From contig NC_089724.1 of assembly GCF_035083965.1 (NCBI RefSeq), forward strand, positions 28,395,435 through 28,459,434: a stretch of 64,000 nt of DNA. Direction: 5' to 3'. A model generated the notes under the pieces. That model saw only the letters and a list, made by a program, of their open reading frames with translations, did not search any database and was not told where the DNA came from. This document shows, piece by piece, positions 1-11,903 of the stretch. Source of the DNA: Branchiostoma lanceolatum. Lineage: Eukaryota > Chordata > Leptocardii > Amphioxiformes > Branchiostomatidae. Numbering within the stretch: the stretch's first letter is position 1; each line of letters opens with the position of its first letter. A program made the translations under genes and the position numbers.

Positions 1-880
1 ACATGTATTCTAATTTTTTGTCAACAAAATTTGCATAATTTATACCTATCAATATTCCTCTCTTTTCCAGCTGTATATGCTTGTTGCTTGAAAATCCTAT
101 CATGGTACATGGGAAATCGATGAAATTTCCTCATTGATTTTGCAGATTAGCTTCTAATTTGAACAATTAGCATCTTCCTGTGTTAATCATCACCTAAGTG
201 ATGTACATGCCAAACACAACTGAAACGGGATTTGTTTTGCGATGGCCCACTAACACTGCAAGATGTATGTTGACCTATTGTCCCAAATTCCAAGACCGCT
301 GCTTTTATGATAGTAAACGTGCACATTTCCAATTTTACCTAAGTAATTATGTAGAATAGGTTCTTTTTAAAATTCCACAACATAGGTCTCATTATGTTAA
401 TCAACATCCAAGATACCTATGTATGAAAAAATAATGAAAAGCCAGCAATCCCTTCTTGAGTTATCCTGTTCGAAAGTTTCCAACAAAAAGACCCACTGCA
501 ATTCCATACCAGCTGCTAGGGAGTTCAAGCTCACTCCTTGCTCCAAGAGCTATCTACCACTTAAAAACCAGGACCCTATTATTTTGAAGTTCCACTGCAG
601 TACCGTAGGAAGTTGCTTGGAATCCCATTATCGAACTTAACTTTTGTTTTTCAACACCTACCCTTCTATTGAATATATAATGAGGACATACACGTTCTGC
701 TGCATTACTGTAAGATGCCGCGAGGAAATCCATTATCAAGGTTAACCTTTGTCTTACCAACATCTACCTAACTACAAAACATCTATCCACAGCTTGTTGG
801 GTTATCCTGATTACATCGAACCCACATGCATCCACAGCCACGTCACCATGAAACAGTTCTGGTGGAGATTTTGATGCTCA
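1..880. repeat. degenerate dispersed repeat tract
   Basis: No gene is seen here. The stretch around 419-780 carries phrases such as 'cccactgcaattcc' and 'ctaccacttaaaaacca' that recur in the 9.6-10.3 kb tract and, in reverse orientation, near 40.0-40.3 kb and 63.6-64.0 kb. Those matches mark it as part of a dispersed family of roughly 120-150 bp monomers. Short ORFs in the tract look incidental. Confidence 0.5.
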
Positions 881-889
881 ACACCACAT

Positions 890-1345
890 ATTTCATATGT
901 ACAACCATACCTATCCTTGGTGTCGAAATATTATCCACACACTGACATACCTGTCACTGATGCTGAACACTACACCTGTCAGACATACAACCACACCTGT
1001 CCTCACTGTAAACCACACTTGTCAGACAGAAAACCACACAACCACACCTGACTTCAGTACTGAACACCACACCTGTCAGACATACAACCACACCTGTCCT
1101 TGGTGCTGACAACTACATCTGTCAGGCATACAACCAAACCGTCCATCAGTGCTGAATACCACACCTGTCAGACATAAAACCGCACCTGTCCTTGGTGCTG
1201 AACACCACACCTGTCAGATATACAATCACACCTGTCCTTGGTGCCGAACACCACAAATGTCCGACTTACAACCAAACTTGTCCTTGGTGCTCAACACCAC
1301 ATCTGTCAAACAAACAACCTCCCCTGTCTTTGGTGCTCAAGTTGT
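890..1345. repeat. minisatellite, ~45-48 bp unit
   Basis: About eight imperfect tandem units are built on 'cacacctgtcagacatacaa' and 'cctgtccttggtgctgaa'. Unit length varies by a few bases. Short ORFs cross it in more than one frame, as expected for a repeat without stops, so it is not called coding. A reverse-complement relative occurs at about 57.35-57.64 kb. Confidence 0.8.
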
Positions 1346-1582
1346 TTAACATGAGTATGTACACTAGCTGTATGTTTCACTATTGTATTGCTTTAATTTT
1401 TCCTCACGTCATTGTGTTATTTGTAATCATTACTGTTGTTTTTATTGTTGTATGCATGAGAAGGGCCTCGCCAAGAAATCACTGATTGTAGCTAAATAAT
1501 CTTGAAAAATATGTGAATAAATAAGATTACAAACTTTCGTACTGTGTTTTTACGAGACACCCAGGTTCTATCCGTAGGTTAT

Positions 1583-2245
1583 CATTCCAATGACACAGGG
1601 TCAGATTCAGCTATCCATAGGGTGTGTCATTCCAATGACACAGGGTCAGATTCAGCTATCCACAGGGCGTGTCATTCCAATGACACAGGGTCAGATTCAG
1701 TATTCCATAGGGTGTGTCATTCAAGTGACACGGGGTCAGATTCAGCTATTCGTAGGGTGTATCATTCCAATGACAAAGGGTCAGGTTCAGCTATCCATAG
1801 GGTGTGTCATTCCAGTGACACGGGGTCAGATTCAGCTATTCGTAGGGTGTATCATTCCAATGACACAGGGTCAGATTCAGCTATCCATAGGGCGTGTTAT
1901 TCCAATGACACAGGGTCAGATTCAGCTATCCATAGGGCGTGTCATTCCAGTGACACGGGGTCAGATTCAGCTATTCGTAGGGTGTATCATTCCAATAACA
2001 CAGGGTCAGATTCAGTTATCAGTAGGGTGTATCATTCCAATGACACAGGGTCAAAATCAGTTATCCATAGGGTGTGTCATTCCAGTGACACGGGGTCAGA
2101 TTCAGCTATTCGTAGGGTGTATCATTCCAATGACACAGGGTCAGATTCAGCTACCCGTAGGGTGTGTCATTCCAATGACACAGGGTCAGATTCAGCTATC
2201 CGTAGGGTGTGTCAATCCAATGACACAGGATCAGTTTCAGCTTAC
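1583..2245. repeat. 45-bp minisatellite, ~14.6 copies
   Basis: The unit is 45 bp, contains 'gacacagggtcagattcag' and ends near 'atagggtgtgtcat'. Because 45 is divisible by three, at least two + frames stay open; the longest reading (1544-2368) gives a 15-residue periodic peptide around NDTGSDSAIHR. No splice context, signal peptide or conserved flank supports a real protein. Units differ mainly by point changes and fall into interleaved subtypes ('ccagtgacacgggg' versus 'ccaatgacacaggg'). Confidence 0.9.
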
Positions 2246-2430
2246 GAAAGATCATCAACCCATACAATATATGCAATCTTGTTTGTAAAATCAATGAGAT
2301 TATTTCATAATACATCCGTCATAATAGTTAACATCATTTGGCGAAGGCATGGGGTCATGGAACTCTAGTTATTTCATACTTTCGGCGTTTAAAAAGAGTG
2401 CAGAAACAAGTTGCAGAAGGGGTATTTTAT

Positions 2431-2949
2431 TTATTGGTACCACCTAAAAATCAGACCGGAATCCAGCCGTAACCGTTTTCTGTCGACAATTTTCGGTAAC
2501 TTCCGGCAGACCGCAGACAGTCTATTCCCGGAAAGTTCCAGGAACTCCAGACTTGCCAGACCGTGGAAGGCGTGTTCTGATATGGTGGAAACCAAGTTGT
2601 TCGAAAGGTACAGAGTCCAAAGCGAGACGAGGTCGGAGAAGACGAAGTCGCGAAGGGAAACGATGTAGTTTCTGTTCAGATCCAGAAGACGAAGTTTACG
2701 CAGACGTTGGAAGGTTTGCGGAGATAAGTTGTTTACCCTGTTGTTGTCGATATACAGATTCCGTATGTTAATGGTTGTGTTGAATGAGCCGAGGTGGGAT
2801 ATTTCATTGTCTGACAGACTGACAGTATGGGCGTCTGGTGTGATGGAGTCTATCGGGACGTGCGTTAAGTTACGGCCGGTATAATGAAAGTTCTTCCCCA
2901 CAGTAGTGGTCAGCAAAGTAAAAATGAAACAGAAAGTCGCGTATTCCAT
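2431..2949 (-). pseudogene. 5' fragment duplicate of the LRR receptor gene
   Basis: This is a second copy of the first ~145 codons of the LRR receptor gene at 23.2-25.3 kb: ATG, signal peptide (MEYATFCFIFTLLTTTVG) and about four leucine-rich repeats. Homology stops near 2521, inside the last intact LRR. The frame then runs through unrelated sequence for about 28 codons to a stop at 2431. The copy has no LRRCT, Ig-like domain, membrane span or tail. It has no frameshift or internal stop, so it could encode a short secreted LRR peptide of 172 aa. A truncated duplicate is the simpler reading. Differences from the full gene cluster in LRRs 1-2. Confidence 0.75.
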
Positions 2950-3165
2950 GTTGTATCGTATTGGTAGAGTGCCTGACAGATACTATATGCCTCCTTTGAA
3001 ATACAAACAATAAAATACAAACAATGAAATGCAAACAATACATTAACACACATTGCAAACAATTAAATACTCGTACGTACTAGAAAATACTAGACATAGA
3101 AACGTTTGAAAATGTGGATTCAGGCCATTGACATTATAATGGGAATATCCTGTAATATGCACATA
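2950..3165. repeat. duplicated 5' flank of the LRR gene
   Basis: Sequence upstream of the truncated copy matches 25320-25510 upstream of the full gene (shared 'ttgtatcgtattggtagagt' and 'caggccattgac'). The duplicated segment therefore spans the start codon and at least 200 bp of potential promoter. Confidence 0.85.
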
Positions 3166-4125
3166 GGGAGAGGACACTCATTGAGACACAAGGCCGCTAT
3201 TTCTAAGTGTCGAAGAAAACGCAGACCACTCAAGACTGAACATGTATGTAGTCTAGTGCTGCGTGCCGGTACTGTACCGTAAAAGCTGATTAGGTACAGG
3301 TCCAAAATACCGAACACTAGTAATGAAGTACCGGTACTGTACCGATGTAAATTTACACCAACATGTGCTTATTTTGTGACTGATTTCCTGACCTCATAGC
3401 CAGTCATACAACACCAAACGCGACCAAAGTGATTGTAACCTGGGAACAACGTAACTAATATGCAATAGATCAGTCAGGCAGGCCGGGAGTTTTTATAGCA
3501 AGGTCAAGGGAGTTTGGCTGTAGGAAATCTAGTTGCTTTCTTTGAATAAAGATACTGAAATTACTTTAGTACTATTAGTAATACTGTATTAGATCTAGGG
3601 TAGATCCGAATTCACAGGCGCCGTGATTAACGGCGCGAGAAAAAAGTGACGAAAGGGTTTCGAGGGGTTGGGTTTGAGTTCACATTTCTCATAATGTGCT
3701 TCGAACTGATATTAGATACTAGCATGGCTGAAAAGCGTATGAATTTGTGTACTTTTGGTGAAAATTGCGTTTCGTATTCCCGGATGTCCATCCGCGTTGA
3801 TAGTGAAATATCCCTTGGGTCGAGATTGATCATTGTTGCGTTCTGTGGGTGATGTTGACATGCCTCGCGCCGTGGATGATGAAAGAAATTGAAGTCCTAG
3901 AATTTTCTTTATCACTGGCTCGATTATACACTAGTTTTTCCTCTTTCTGACAACATCAGTCGCTACTGCTGCAATTTTTTTTCTACGAGTTTTCTCCTAC
4001 GCGAAAATACCAAATTTTTCGCATCATTTTTGACGTGAAAGTTATGATTTTTTCTTATAATCTACCAAAATTTTAATTTAATAGAGAGGTTGAAGAAACA
4101 AAACTTAGTTGGTCTTGTAGCGGAA
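3166..4125. other. intergenic, no gene seen
   Basis: Short opposing ORFs at 3627-3915 overlap on both strands without recognisable domains or splice context. I see no repeat or RNA that I can support. Confidence 0.4.
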
Positions 4126-4129
4126 GGGA

Positions 4130-4325
4130 TAGGCTTTCACCCCATACACAGTTGATTTACTTCGGAATAATTCCCTGGAAGAGACAGTACCGCCGTGTTA
4201 AGTACCTTTCCCAAGGGCACAACGTCAACGTCGACAACGAGACTAATCAGGGGGGCCCGGATTTGAACCCAGGATCTTTGAGTTCTGGGCCAAACACCCT
4301 GCCATTGCGCCACCGCAACGCTACA
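4130..4325 (-). mobile_element. tRNA-derived SINE
   Basis: On the minus strand the element begins with a tRNA-like head: A-box-like TGGCGCAATGG and B-box GGGTTCAAATCC about 40 nt apart. A body follows with 'gtgcccttgggaaaggtac', a phrase typical of deuterostome SINEs. The acceptor ends do not pair like a functional tRNA, so this is called a SINE rather than a tRNA gene. A related body fragment lies at 16.74-16.82 kb. Confidence 0.75.
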
Positions 4326-6915
4326 AACCTGTTGTAAACCTTCGCTCGGTGCTGAAGATAGATTGAAACGTTTCACGGACCACTCTTCTTGTTTCTAGAT
4401 CTGGCGTAACACTAATATCAGCTAAGCCCGTTGTAACAGCTTCCTTTACTGAACTTTGTGGACTTGTGAGGTTCACCGGACAACGAGATCAACACCAGGT
4501 TCTGAGTGAGCACCTGCCGTTTTTTCGCAAGACATAGATATGATTTTCTACCTACTTCCTGATTCTGTAACCAATAGGAAATAATTTTTTTTGGGTGTCA
4601 AACGGTTTCTTAAGTCACACAGGTTGTGCAGCAGTAATCAGATATCACGGAACAGTGTGTACTACTTCAATTGACACAATTAACCAAACAGACAACAATC
4701 AATCTATTGACTGATCGAGAATAAAAACGGTAATAGAATGATTTTTCAGAAAACAGTTAGCTCTGGCCGTGATGCTGATCCCTCTGTCCGTTCTTAAGCG
4801 GTCCGCTAACAAATCGAAAGAAGGCGTTTCGACTCAAGGAACCGCGTGCCTGTGAAGCTGGTGTGTTACGCCTAATGGCGGTTGTACCGGCTATATAGAT
4901 ATAGATAGATAAGGAAGCAATGCCAATAGACAATTTTTGGGGTTTTAGTGAAAGGATCCAAGAAGCAAACGAATGACCCATTTCTAACTTCAGCTTCGGC
5001 TTGTTTTGGTCGTTTTAGGCGTTTTTTTGGTCAGCTTTTGTAGAAAAACCACAGACACTTGAAAATCGTCCAAAACAAGCCGGAGTCTAGCCACTTCTTA
5101 GAGAGTATCTAAACTCCACGGGCCTGAAGAAACCAAATGATCAATTTGGTATTACATTTTTTGTGCGATTTTAAAAGGCTTGCCAGCGACTTTCTGATTC
5201 TGTTATTCTACAACAACCTACTTTGAAGCAGTAGAACACAGAAAGTGATCTACAAGTCCTCGTAACTTAAAGTCACTGGCTAGTCCCTTCCAGGCAATTA
5301 ATAACGTCACTAAAACATATCCTGAGACAATTTATTTTGCAGATTTGAGCTGGGCTGACAGGTTTTTTCCCGTGTGCATTGTTCTTTATTGTGTGCCAAA
5401 CTTTCACACAAAGTAGCAACAAAATCATGTTTACCAGCAGGGAAGCAGAATACAACATCACCATCATTTTAAGTCTTTCTACATATTTATATGCATTTTT
5501 ATCGTATGCTACAAAGAGGCCACTGTGAAATAAGATCACAAGAATGACAGCTATGAACGATATTCTTTTTAACTCCAGCAGATTTTACAAACTGAAAGAC
5601 AAAGTGTTTATAAAGCGCCGGCGTCACACAGCAGGAAAAAACTCTCCCGGTGAGTCTGCGAGCTCTCACACATTGTCAGCAGCAGCACGGCCGGTGTCCT
5701 CCCAATCACTCAGTGATTTTTGGAGATATGCCGATGTGCGCACTGAACCCGTCCAAAGCAACAGGTGAAAGAAACGCTCTCTGATTCGGATATATAAAAG
5801 TAGGCGACTTTCTCGCGACCTACAAATTCGGTGGAAGGTTTTCAGCAGTGTGACGCCGGCTTGAGAGAGATTCGTTGACATCGTTGTTTCTCAGCTCTAA
5901 TCATGTCCATGCTGTAACAATAGACAGCTCATTTGAAATCTCTTAAAAGTGCGCACGAAATGTAGTTTCGCCTTATTATAATTAATGTCCTTTCTTGAAT
6001 AAGTCACCATAAAGTCACGTGAACATAGCCTTAAAACTTACAAGTTACATGTGGCATAATTCTAAAATTCTTACTTTAGTTAAGATTCCGAGTGTTAATT
6101 TACAGAAAATTGTTATCATTCCCTTTTCTAATCTTTACACAAACAAGCGGCACTAAAAATACGGGTATATTTCTTTGGTAGAGGTGACAGTTAACGGCAA
6201 GACCTTGCCGGTCTCTTTCCCTAGACCTCTGCCTTTTTTCATCGCATCTGGTTGGGACAATCGAAAAGTCCATGTTTTGTAATTTGTTCATGATATTGAT
6301 ATAAGTTGTCTATCTTGTCACATTGCCTAGTAATATTCACAGCGCCGTAAGAACGAGTTGAAATCCTGAGATTTATTTGCAAATCAACATTGTTTTGGTC
6401 CAGAATACCGGACATGTTCAAAACAAAAATGTGCTGGTCGTCTTTTGGCCCTATTAAAACATTTGAAACGCGATAGAATGATTAAGAAGCTGATGTCAAA
6501 TTTCAAGGGACAGCCTTAGCGTAGGAATGATCGACGCGGTTGTATTCATGAAATCCTGTGACATTGGCATCAACTTCAGAAACATTTTTAGATATTTCAA
6601 GACCGCGTTTCTGCGGGTTGATTAGCCGCGTTGTTACTCAAGTTACAGAAGCAATCTTTTTAGATTTCTTCTGAGTTTTTAAGACAAATTTTTACAGATT
6701 TCCTCTCGAGTATCTATAATTCACGCTAGTTGAAGCAAGCCTCTGATACGACTATTCATTTAATTTCAGTTCAGAACACCTAATGTTTGTGCATAAGTGC
6801 AACAAAATTCATCAACGTTTATGTGCCTTGTGCCATTTAGTTACATATCCTTATAAGTTACAGATACGAAATCATCGATATTCACAAATAGTTTAATTTC
6901 TGCGTGAAACTTACT
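4326..6915. other. intergenic, no gene seen
   Basis: No convincing coding sequence. An imperfect inverted repeat lies at about 4987-5095 (arms 'cggcttgttttggtcgtttt' and its complement). Small ORFs around 5273-5881 lie on both strands and match nothing I recognise. Confidence 0.4.
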
Positions 6916-6917
6916 GT

Positions 6918-7077
6918 ACCAGAAAGTACAAGTAAGTAAAGTAAAGCAGTCATCCTCAATTGCGAAGAATTGCGAAGCGAGCCCTGGCGAAGCCGCATTG
7001 GACTAGCACTAGCTACTTGAAAAAGCATTACGCCTCACCTCAATTGAGGATGCCTACTTTACTTTTTTTTACTGGCA
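6918..7077. repeat. imperfect inverted repeat (foldback)
   Basis: Arms of about 30 bp ('gtaaagcagtcatcctcaattg' region, and 'caattgaggatgcctacttt' region) flank about 75 bp. This is consistent with a small MITE; I did not resolve a target-site duplication. Confidence 0.5.
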
Positions 7078-7718
7078 CAATACACACGTGTTCACATCAC
7101 ATGATTCATCATTTTGCATCATTATATCAATTTGATGTAACGAACCCTCTTATTGGCTACAACAGATGTTCCTCTGGTTCTTGCACGTTTGGTTCTTGCA
7201 TTGGGCGGGGCCGGACGGGGTTACTCGTTGTATTTTGATAATTTAAACTTAAGTGACGAGTTGATGCTTCTTACACTTTTATGGGGGCATAGTTTCCTTT
7301 CCTATGTAACAAGGATCAGTTATATAGATATACGTTTGGTCATTTTTTCCCTTGCCACATGTCCGAGGCCTCTCCTGTCATTGCGCAATGTCTAGCTGAA
7401 AATGTGTCACCTTTTGTGTAACCAACATAATTGCTTTCGGAAAGGCAAAAAACATCGTTTTATCTAATTCTATTTTTATTCTGATGAGTAGTCCCATATC
7501 TCGTTTTTACCTGCCATATTGAGACGCGGCGATTCCATTCTGTCATAAGGGGTACTGCTTTTCTTTTGACGTCCGAGTATTTCAAAGTGTATGTAGTTGA
7601 CAAGTGCGAATACCTGATAGACAGGTGTAGATTGTAAGTGACGTACTAGAACATCTGAGCTCCTGTTTGTAATCTAAAAAAGATACTATCTTCTGTAGCA
7701 AAGTGCAAGTCTAAAGCA

Positions 7719-8392
7719 ACAACGGTAAAGCCTAACCACCCCTATATCGTAATGGCCCGCTCCTGAGGTGTTCCCACCAACTCAAGCATGCGCAGATAGA
7801 ATAACCCTTGTTGTGCACACCAGACAGTCTCTTATGACCTTTGTGTTCCAAGGAAGAAAGACACTAACGTCCCAGGTAAGAACTTAGCGTAGCATCGTCC
7901 ACTTTTTATGCTGTTGCTTAAGTTTTATCGAAGGGTCTAAATTCTTAGTTCTTACTTGATGTTGCCATGCTCTAGATGAGATCTGTCGGGTTATTGTCTT
8001 TTTGCAATGGACAAACCTTGCTACCTTATTTCGATGATTATATTGAGTTTTGAAGCGCTGATTGGTTAAAGCATCCCAATTACAACTGAACAGACTATGA
8101 GATGGTCTGCAATTTACTTTTTTGTGTCAACAATTTGAAGAAAGCAGTTTAGCTGAAGTTAACAAGATTGAGCAAATGTTTGGTCAGTTTGCCTGTTGCT
8201 CTATCTCAGTAAAGGATTATGGTTTCTGAATAGGAACCAAACGATTGCTCAACCGCTGTATGTTAGCGATTAAACAAAAATAGTCGGGGGTGATTACAAG
8301 TAAAACTCCTTAATCGTTACTATCTTCGAATAGAGTAATTTTCTCTAGTTTCCGTAACAATAGCCCTCCCATTTTATTTATGACAACATTAT
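7719..8392. repeat. tandem duplication, copy 1
   Basis: Diverged direct repeat of 8664-9258. Shared landmarks in the same order are 'aaccacccctatatcg', 'aatggcccgctcct', 'gacctttgtgttcc', 'ctgttgctctatctcagta' and 'agtcgggg'. The offset is about 930 bp. No ORF is conserved between the copies, so it is non-coding or dead sequence. Confidence 0.85.
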
Positions 8393-8663
8393 ACGCGTCA
8401 GATCTCGTGGCAATCACGAGTGTATTTTGAAGTATCGTGGGAACAGTTGGATTCGTTGCGAAGTTTACTTCTTTGGGCGAGGCCTGTGTCGGGCGATGTT
8501 TTTCGTTGTATTACCGTAATTAGGATACCTTACTAGTCGATTCTTCTAATCACTTTTATGGGGCAAAGCATCGTCAATTTTTTATGCTCTTGCTTAAGCT
8601 AAGTTAAGCGACAGTTCTGAATTCGTAGTGATGAAACATATTTTCTGCATCATAGCGCACTCT

Positions 8664-9258
8664 AAAACAACACAATAACGCCCAACCACCCCTATATCGC
8701 AATGGCCCGCTCCTAAGAAGTTCCCACCAACCTACGCATGCGCAGCTAGAATAACTCTTGTTACGCACATCATACGGTCTCTTTTGACCTTTGTGTTCCG
8801 AGGAAGAAAGACACGACAACTAAACTCTCCACTTTTTATACTGTTGCTAATAAGTTTTAACTAAGGTTCTTTATTCGTAGTGCCTACATAATGTTGCCTG
8901 ACCCAGTTAAGTTATTGACTTTCTCCCTCTCCATCCACTTTTCTACCTCATTTCAATATTTTGGTTTTGAATAGCTGATTGCTTAAAGAATGTCAATTTG
9001 AAATGTCCAGGAATTACTATGAGAATGTCAGTAGTTCTATCAGCACTCCTAAGAAGTTAACAAGTGGTACAAATGATCGGTCAGTTCACCTGTTGCTCTA
9101 TCTCAGTATAGGGACCGATGTTTCTAAATAGGAAGCAAGCGGACTGCCCGACTGCTGTTTGCATTTTGTAGAGATAAAACCAAAACAGTCGGGGAAGAAC
9201 TTTATTTTCTCTGGTTTTGACAAGAATTGCCATCCCATTTGATTGATAAACTAGCAGT
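8664..9258. repeat. tandem duplication, copy 2
   Basis: Second copy of 7719-8392, shortened by indels. A third partial match to the 'ttttatgctgttgcttaag' segment occurs at about 8580-8640, between the copies, so the duplication history has more than one step. Confidence 0.85.
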
Positions 9259-9589
9259 GGTGCAGTTTCGGTGCAGTGTGCTCTCTGAGCTCTCTTTGGG
9301 TCCAGCTGGTTTTTGACGTGTTTTTAGGTGTTTTTGTCAGGTTTTCTTTTTTGTCCCCTTTTCGTTATGTCTCCAACCGTGTGTTGGACAAAAATGCCTA
9401 AACTGAACACGTTAAAAACCAACCGGACCCACACATCTGCTTGGAGTGTAGTGAGACAGCCCTATCTGTTTATTTATGTGCCCCATCTGTTTATTTATAC
9501 TTTTAGGCAAGGCCCTCTGTTGACATGTTTCGGGAACACTGTCACATGTCCCATTATGAAATGTAGTGGATTTACAAACTATCCTTACT

Positions 9590-10400
9590 AATTATGCAGA
9601 TTAGCTCCTGATTTGCATAATAAGTCATTGATTGTGTAAAGCACCATCTGAGCTCTCTACATACCAAACTTCACGACGATCTGTCGACCCCTTGTCAAGT
9701 TATTCATGTCCGAAGGTCAAAACAAAAACACCCACTGCAGTTCCAAACAAGACGCCATGGGGCCCAAACTTACACAACTTACTTCCTGTGGCATGAACTA
9801 TCTACCACATAAAAATCATGACCATAGCACTTTCAGAAAATATGTTCCAAAAATCCAAAATTTTGAAGCTCCGCTGCAGTACCTTAGGTACCCGCTAGAA
9901 GGCCCATTATCGAACTCGACCTTCCTTTTTGTAAACCCTACCCATCCACTAAATATCATACAGAACCATCAACAGCTACTCGAGTTATGTTGTCCACATA
10001 CCAAGGAGGTTTTAACCTCCTTGCACATACAAATACACATCCACACAAAGCCCGCTGCAATACCGACGGAAAATGCCATGGAAATCATTTTTGAACTTGA
10101 CCTCCGTTTTCACAACATCTACACACCTACAAAAAATCATGAAGATCCATCAATGTTTCCGTCACTTTTTTTGCCTAAATACAAACACAAGTCCGCTGCA
10201 GTACTGTCGAAAAACGCAAGGTGAACAATTTTCGAACTTGACCTTCCTTTGTACAACCACTACACATCTACCAAAGATCATAAAGATACATCAAAGGTTT
10301 CTTGAGTTATGCTCTTGACATATATACAGACCCACCCAACAGCTGGCTCAACCAAAAACATTATCTTCCCCGAGTACTATAGTACTCGGCGAAGATAATG
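9590..10400 (-). repeat. dispersed monomer repeat with terminal palindrome
   Basis: Read on the minus strand this is a run of monomers of roughly 115-150 bp. Each has a 'tacagtactgcagcgga'-type core and a 'gatctttggtaggtg'-type core. The tract ends in a 42-bp palindrome at 10359-10400 (arms 'cattatcttcnccgagtacta', one mismatch). The same family, oppositely oriented, occupies 63.6-64.0 kb. The 172-aa ORF at 9706-10224 is repeat-derived. Confidence 0.75.
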
Positions 10401-10540
10401 ACGATAGCCAACTTTGCAAACCTTCTAGGAGCGTCGGCGTTTATTTGTGTGGGGAGAGCTGATTCGCGATTTGCTACATATGGGCCACTGTTCTCAACTA
10501 CCGAGGAGATCGCAAAAGAGCTCCTAGAGCCCCCTTAAAC

Positions 10541-10867
10541 CACCCTCCCAGCAGACCCGATATGTTCGTTACCTCCCATAGCGGCCCTGCCCTTCCAAGC
10601 CCCTGAACACGGTTCTGGCGACGTCACCACCAAACAGCTTTCAGCCAATCAGAGGGTTTGCTAAAGCTCATTTTGAGCAAAGCCGCAAAGGACGCTGGTA
10701 AGCTATCAGCCAATCAGCTTACGGCTGACATCGCTACTTAATTATTCTCGAGCAACTGTCAGTGACGTCCCCAAAACACAAAATCTCCGTTCAAAAGATC
10801 AGGGCTGAGACCGGGAAGGTTTGCCGAACATTTCCCGAGCGGGTTTCAGCGCTGATAAAGGAGGGTG
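10541..10867. mobile_element. hAT-like MITE, copy 1
   Basis: Termini are CACCCTCC and GGAGGGTG. The flanking 8-mers CCTTAAAC and CCCTAAAG match at 6 of 8 positions, a decayed target duplication. The body matches the copy at 16866-17244 nearly end to end: 'tggcgacgtcaccaccaaac', two 'cagccaatcag' blocks and 'caactgtcagtgacg'. It holds no ORF. Confidence 0.8.
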
Positions 10868-11262
10868 CCCTAAAGAAACCATAGGTGGTTTTGTTTTTAA
10901 AACTTATTGAGCAGTATCAAAAGACATGCTAAATTCCGTAAGACTTGTGACATCTTAGTTATTTCAGATCGATCACTGCATGAGATGTATGTTGACTGTA
11001 ACCGTATGTTTAATCTGTATATTCTATGTATCTTCTCCTCCGCTGGGGGATTAGTGGTCACTAGACACCTTAAAGAGAGACAAAACATCATTACACGCTA
11101 ATAAAAGCTGTAACGTTACAAGCTGTGTAACATAATGGCCATAGATCCAAACTGTAACCAGGGCCAACACAGTCCAGCTCTTCGGCACCAGGTCCAACAT
11201 GCCCCCGAGGAAATTGGGCCTCAGCACACCCACCCCGCAAGGTCCTTTCTTAAGTGACCTTT

Positions 11263-11903
11263 TACGAAGCAGAAACACTGTCACAAAAATCGTATATGTG
11301 TTTTTAAAAAGGGACATGTTTTTTTATAAGGGGGCAAATTAAATCCACATATGTTTTGAAAATAGGGCCGTTTTTTTAAAGGGGGCAAATTAAATCCACA
11401 TATGTTTTGAAAATGGCACATGTTTTTAAAAAGGGGGCAAATTAAATCCACATATGTTTTGAAAATAGGACATGGTTTTCCTTATGGGTCATATCTTTTA
11501 AAACAATATGCATCTTAAAAATAACCAAAATGAGAATATGAGACGAAAAAAAAACATACACCATTTTCATTTTGTACCGTGTATAAGTTTATTCCCCAAT
11601 CCAGGAAACCCACCGGTTTGCAAAGTGGTGCTTTCAAAATGGTCTATCGTTTCCGATTTACCCCCCATTTTGATAGTGGTGCTTTCCAGTTACGCCGATT
11701 TCAAACTGGTCGATTTCAAACTGGTCGATTTCAAACTCCAAACGGAAATGAAATGACGTAAGTCGGAAATGACGTAAGTCGACGCTCATCGCCAGAGAAG
11801 CCACCAAGTATCGGTGATCGCTGTTTACGTCCTTGTTCTCACCGTCTTGTACGCGTTTTCTGATCAGCTACGTGTCCCCAGGATATACCAGGTTTGTGTT
11901 GAC
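11263..11903 (+). repeat. left terminal inverted repeat of foldback element
   Basis: About 640 bp, inverse of 14849-15999 minus its insertion. Its inner part carries 'tgacgtaagtcg' twice (CRE-like TGACGTAA) near 11753-11782 and ends at 'accaggtttgtgttga'. The CRE-like pair is mirrored in the other arm, so both arms could carry promoter activity toward the inside; that is inference. Confidence 0.85.

Noticed and set aside
890-2245. CRISPR-like array
   Set aside because: The units are contiguous tandem repeats without unique spacers, in a eukaryotic genome.
1544-2368. 274-codon ORF of NDTGSDSA repeats
   Set aside because: Arises from a stop-free 45-bp minisatellite; a second frame is equally open and there is no gene context.
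4250-4322. Functional tRNA on the minus strand
   Set aside because: The acceptor stem does not pair and a SINE body follows.
9706-10318. 172-aa ORF as a gene
   Set aside because: Composed of monomers of a dispersed repeat that recurs at 63.6-64.0 kb.
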